From Apostichopus japonicus (taxonomy: Eukaryota; Echinodermata; Holothuroidea; Aspidochirotida; Stichopodidae): a stretch of 64,000 nucleotides of DNA. The DNA is taken from the NCBI RefSeq assembly GCF_037975245.1, contig NC_092572.1, positions 16,498,269 to 16,562,268 of the forward strand, written 5' to 3'. A program made the position numbers and the translations under genes. How positions within the stretch are numbered: the stretch's first letter is position 1; each line of letters opens with the position of its first letter. The notes beneath the pieces are model-generated. The model searched no databases. It worked only from the letters and a program-made list of their open reading frames with translations, and was not told the origin of the DNA. Of this stretch, positions 60,414-64,000 are shown piece after piece.

Positions 60414-60540
60414 GAATTAATGGCCAAAGAAGTTCAAAATTCCAAGGCTGCTACTAGTGCTTGAGGGAAGACTTAAAGCAGAAAGAATGCCTAATGACAG
60501 AGAAAGAAGACATATTATACAGACACTGTGTGACTACATG
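60414..60540 (+). other. Exon-like segment with WPKKFKIPRLL motif
   Basis: A 3' splice-like end (TAG at 60411-60413) and GTAGGA after 60540 bound 127 bp. From 60421 one frame is open for 40 codons: WPKKFKIPRLLLVLEGRLKA, then ERMPNDRERRHIIQTLCDYM. The same frame has TAA at 60418-60420, so the annotated acceptor does not give an open join; either the acceptor lies further in or the exon is broken. The WPxxFxIP opening followed by a basic-acidic helix and xxLxDxM resembles a module in uncharacterised SAM-domain-like proteins of fish and invertebrates (from memory, weak). Confidence 0.35.
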
Positions 60541-60552
60541 GTAGGATATACA

Positions 60553-60570
60553 TGTGTCACAAGTGACACA
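60553..60570. repeat. 18-bp near-perfect palindrome
   Basis: TGTGTCAC, two A bases, then GTGACACA: perfect 8-bp arms with a 2-bp centre. It lies at the left edge of the LTR-like block and may be part of an element end. Confidence 0.6.
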
Positions 60571-61040
60571 TAGTGACCCTTTCTAGAAAGTAACGCTCAA
60601 TTGATAATCAAGAAACCACGCAAACACTCTGCTTTTAATTCTCATGGATTTATTGGCACAAGATATTTCAATGATTATTGGTAAAAGAAAACATAAAAGA
60701 AATGCACATATGAAAATAACTACACCCCCTTGGATACTTATCCAGTGAATGCTAACTGACACTGCTATAGTACGCTTTAGGACAGGCTTCAGAAGATCAC
60801 CGCCCACAAGGTAGTCGCTATAGGCGGAGTCAAACCATTCAGCTTTTGGCACGTGTCAAAGGTACATACCTGTATCCGGCGTCTTAAAAGTGTGGACCAG
60901 ACCACAGCTATTGGCACGGAAGAATACCCCCGTGACCCCAGGCAGTTAGTTTTGGAGTCACCAAAAATAAAACCATGCAGATTATTGGGGGTCGTCTGCC
61001 CGTAATCTGGTTTACTATACAGCAAACTCCGCTTGTCACA
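60564..61040 (-). mobile_element. LTR-like block, possible solo LTR
   Basis: Read on the minus strand, it begins TGTGACAAGCGGAG at 61040, contains CCAATAAATCCATGAG (polyadenylation-like) near 60650 and could end ...CACTATGTGTCA at 60564. This gives TG...CA ends and about 477 bp. Flanking 5-bp sequences do not match (ACAAG and CTAAA), and no partner copy is in the window, so this is only a suggestion. Two minus ORFs inside lack domains. Confidence 0.25.
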
Positions 61041-62060
61041 CTAAACTAATAAAGCACGTGCGTTGAGATTATACGGTATTGTAGCGGTTTGTTCTCAATA
61101 ACAAGTATACGCAAAATTGTCCTCATTGACAATATTATACTAACTCAATTTAAGACCTCATTGCCTTTTTATGAATATGCTAACTCCCGTTCTCAATAAC
61201 GGAGAAACTACCTCTCTGCCCGACATGATATCGTTACCAGATGGAATGCAACTGACTAACTTTCCTGTACCCCACCCTAACATCAACTTTAAAAAAAACA
61301 CGAATCTAATATGACGTAACGGCTCTTACAATTTGTAAGCACAGGTATTCCGATATATCTCGGTGAAACATACCAACAATAAGGAGCCGAGAAACCCGGA
61401 ATTTAGTTACTCGTTATATGCGATACAGGTGCTCCAATGCACACAGTGAAGCATATCAACACCAGGAATTTTTCATCCACTTACGTGACAACATGGCTAA
61501 AATAGGTAAACAGTTTAATACTGTTAACTCACACTATATCATTGCCAAACAGCTCTAATAATCACAAGGAGCGATTTAATGCTGCAACGTTACGCTGGAT
61601 TAACTATCTCAAGACCCGACTTGCATTTGACAGATACTACTAGTGGGCCCAACTAACAATAAAGTGAGCCTAACAAGTAACTTTGAAACACTTCTTAAGT
61701 TCAGGCTCAACCTTGAAACTAATTTTTCCCGATGACCTTCAAAACTTGTTTTGCGACAAGCTCTGCTAACCTTTCAACCAGAGACAAAAAAAATCATATT
61801 TGCTCACCCTCAAAATGATGCTGATTTAATACTTGCGCGCATATTCCTCAACATCATGTGTATTGACTGCGTTACTAGCGGGGCCCTATGTGGGTGAAAG
61901 TGATTTGTATGTGCTTCCTCGTGCACTGCTGACAGCCGCCCGGTTCATACATTTGTATACTCCCACCTACGAAAACCAGTGTCTAATATTTATAATATAT
62001 ATATGTTTATGAGCTTGCCGAACGTTACAACATCATACAGAAAGCCATGCCGGACAAAAT
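61041..62060. other. Unannotated region
   Basis: No coding frame, RNA gene or clear repeat. GTTCTCAATAAC occurs at about 61091 and 61191. The sequence turns into an AT-rich minisatellite at about 62061. Confidence 0.5.
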
Positions 62061-62466
62061 TGTATTTAATGATTATAGTAACATATACATTAGTTACTAT
62101 TTATAAAGATGTGATATGCAAATATGTCGTGCATAACCTATATACACGAGGTGTATGAGTAATCTGAATATAATACGGCATTACTTGTATATATATATTA
62201 TATTTAATGATTATAGTAACATATACATTAGTTACTATTTATAAATATATGATATGCAAATATGTCATGCATAACCTATATACACGAGGTGTATGAGTAA
62301 TCTGAATATAATACGGCATTACTTGTATATATATATTATATTTAATGATTATAGTAACATATACATTAGTTACTATTTATAAATATATGATATGCAAATA
62401 TGTCATGCATAACCTATATACACGAGGTGTATGAGTAATCTGAATATAATACGGCATTACTAGATA
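62061..62466 (+). repeat. 138-bp minisatellite, three copies
   Basis: ATTTAATGATTATAGTAACA starts at 62064, 62202 and 62340, exactly 138 bp apart. The units carry ATGATATGCAAATATGTCATGC and end GGCATTACTTGTATATATAT. Copies 2 and 3 are almost identical, while copy 1 has a few changes (AAAGATGTGATATGC, GTCGTGC). The third copy ends at GGCATTACTAGATAAATA, where the AT tract begins. Confidence 0.9.
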
Positions 62467-62782
<316 letters not shown>

Positions 62783-62849
62783 TAATGTAATAAACGTTAA
62801 CTATTTCGAGTCCATTGCTGCTCGAAGTTCAGCGATCGTCAGGCCTACT

Positions 62850-64000
62850 GATCCGTAATAAAGTATGGGTTGCTATTCCACGAACTACCATTTGGGTTTG
62901 ACACGGCTGGGTGGTTTCCTTTTGTGTCTGTTGCCATGTCTACAGGTAGAGATGAGCTCGCTTCTCTAGTTGAGCGTGTTGCCTTTGAGGGTGGTAATTT
63001 GGAGCTTTTCTTTGCAAAGATTGCATAGACCAGACTGCCGCTTGTGCGTTTGGACTGCGACACAATTTCCCAGTGTATTGAATATTCAGCTTTTTTCTCC
63101 TTGAGTTGCCAGATGTGTTTAGAGAGTTCCGTTTCTTTCTTATATCGGTCATGTTGGAATGATTTGGTGTGTTTGTTGTATCTCTTCTTAAATTCTCCGC
63201 TTGCGAGGCCTATGTATGACGCGTTGTCGGTTCCTGACGTGACAGTGGCTTTGTAAATGACGTCATTAACCAAGCAGTTGCCGCGAAGTGGGCAACTATC
63301 TACTTCTCGGCAGTTGCATGTCTTTTCCTGGGGGGTTGGCTCGTTTCTTTCATGACCTTTGAGTTGTGTGACTTGATGATCTGTTGCATGTTTCTCATAC
63401 AGCTGTAACTTTATTTTGACTGTTGATCTGTTGAAGATTTTGTGTAGCTTGTTGGTCTGTGGGAATTGCTTGTCGATGAGTTTTAGGAAGTCCGCCGCAA
63501 AGTTGGTCTTTACGTTTTTGCTGTATGTGGGGTTGTACCATGTGATTTTTCTTGACCTGCGTTTCTTGTTCTGTTTGGTGTTTTTGTTTTCCTTGTTTTG
63601 GTATTTGATAGTATAGTTGTATCCAGCTGACCGGAGGGCATGATTGTAGGTGGGTGCTGCTTTCTTGAATGTGTCCTGGTTAGATGATAGACCAGAGACT
63701 GTTCTTTCGATGGCTGGCGGTATGTTCTTTATTATTGCGGGCGGGTGGTTCGAGTGTTGGCTTATGTAGATTGTTCGTTGTTTGGTTTTCTGTAGGGCTG
63801 GTACTCGCTGGTATTCATGTTCAAAGTGACGTCAAGGAAGCTGACTGTTTTCAAGTTCGTTTGGACAGTGATTTTTAGTCCACATGTACGATCTTGATTA
63901 GGGCTTTTGATATTCTGTCTGCTTTGCTGCCTGAGCATGACCTCATTACTGGTAGCCCATCGTCCCTGTATAGTCCCAAACCAGTGATATCGGGGTTTTT
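62850..64000 (-). pseudogene. Penelope-like retroelement pol (RT end plus GIY-YIG), broken, runs off the window
   Basis: The minus strand from the right edge reads NPDITGLGLYRDDGLPVMRS, an RT-terminal motif, then KADRISKALIKI. A frame change near 63885 leads to GLKITVQTNLKTVSFLDVTL and QPYRKPNN, and another near 63775 to IYISQHSNHPPAIIKNIPPA. Then follow RKITWYNPTYSKNVKTNF, LIDKQFPQTNKLHKIFNRST, CNCREVDSCPLRGNC, NDVIYKATVTS and SYIGLASGEFKKRYNKHTKS (GIY-YIG-type core), and TELSKHIWQLKEKKAEYSIHW. A third frame change near 63030-63050 and a stop (LN-stop-RSEL) affect the end CRHGNRHKR. The domain order matches Penelope-like elements. It differs from the 43-kb copy, so two families are present. 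Inactive as seen. Confidence 0.85.

Overview
The window has the composition of a metazoan nuclear genome, most likely a marine invertebrate; I cannot name the species. The reasons are the mix of repeats (Penelope-like elements with GIY-YIG endonuclease ends, a Ty3/gypsy element, a Mutator-like transposase, hAT-type elements with 8-bp target duplications, a short TTAA-associated element), intron-style splice signals around short coding patches, and AT microsatellites. No intact protein-coding gene, rRNA or genuine tRNA gene was found.

Positions 1-40509 are one uninterrupted satellite array, already in progress at base 1, of about 250 head-to-tail units. There are two unit lengths: L = 165 bp and S = 154 bp, where S lacks 11 bp between two TCTTTT direct repeats. 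Each unit carries a tRNA-like block, with an A-box-like TGGCGCGATGG and a B-box GGTTCGAAC. Each also carries a 21-bp segment framed by a good 3' splice site and a GTAAGTA donor. L and S units form an L-L-S trimer of 484 bp, often paired into 968 bp. A C-to-T variant occurs only on S units and becomes steadily more frequent toward the right end. A 4,840-bp block is duplicated in tandem, shown by a shared private base.

The array ends at about 40510 inside a copy of a roughly 450-bp TTAA-associated transposon that occurs four more times to the right. From 40.5 to 64 kb the sequence is a graveyard of elements. It holds a Penelope-like 3' end (42.8-43.6 kb) abutting and truncating a gypsy element on the minus strand (43.6-46.0 kb, RT-protease-gag-LTR). 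Three decayed Mutator-like transposase copies lie on the minus strand (47, 52 and 58 kb). A frameshifted His-Me finger (HNH) endonuclease relic lies at 52.0 kb, two hAT-type elements with clear TIRs and TSDs at 50871-51811 and 54284-55775, and a second Penelope-like pol on the minus strand running off the right edge. A 138-bp minisatellite and an AT tract sit at 62.1-62.8 kb.

Short open exon-like patches at 47.8, 52.9 and 60.4 kb suggest fragments of a duplicated host or transposon gene, now broken. Nothing here forms a functioning operon or pathway. The most unusual item is the tRNA-like, splice-site-bearing higher-order satellite and the way it joins a mobile element.
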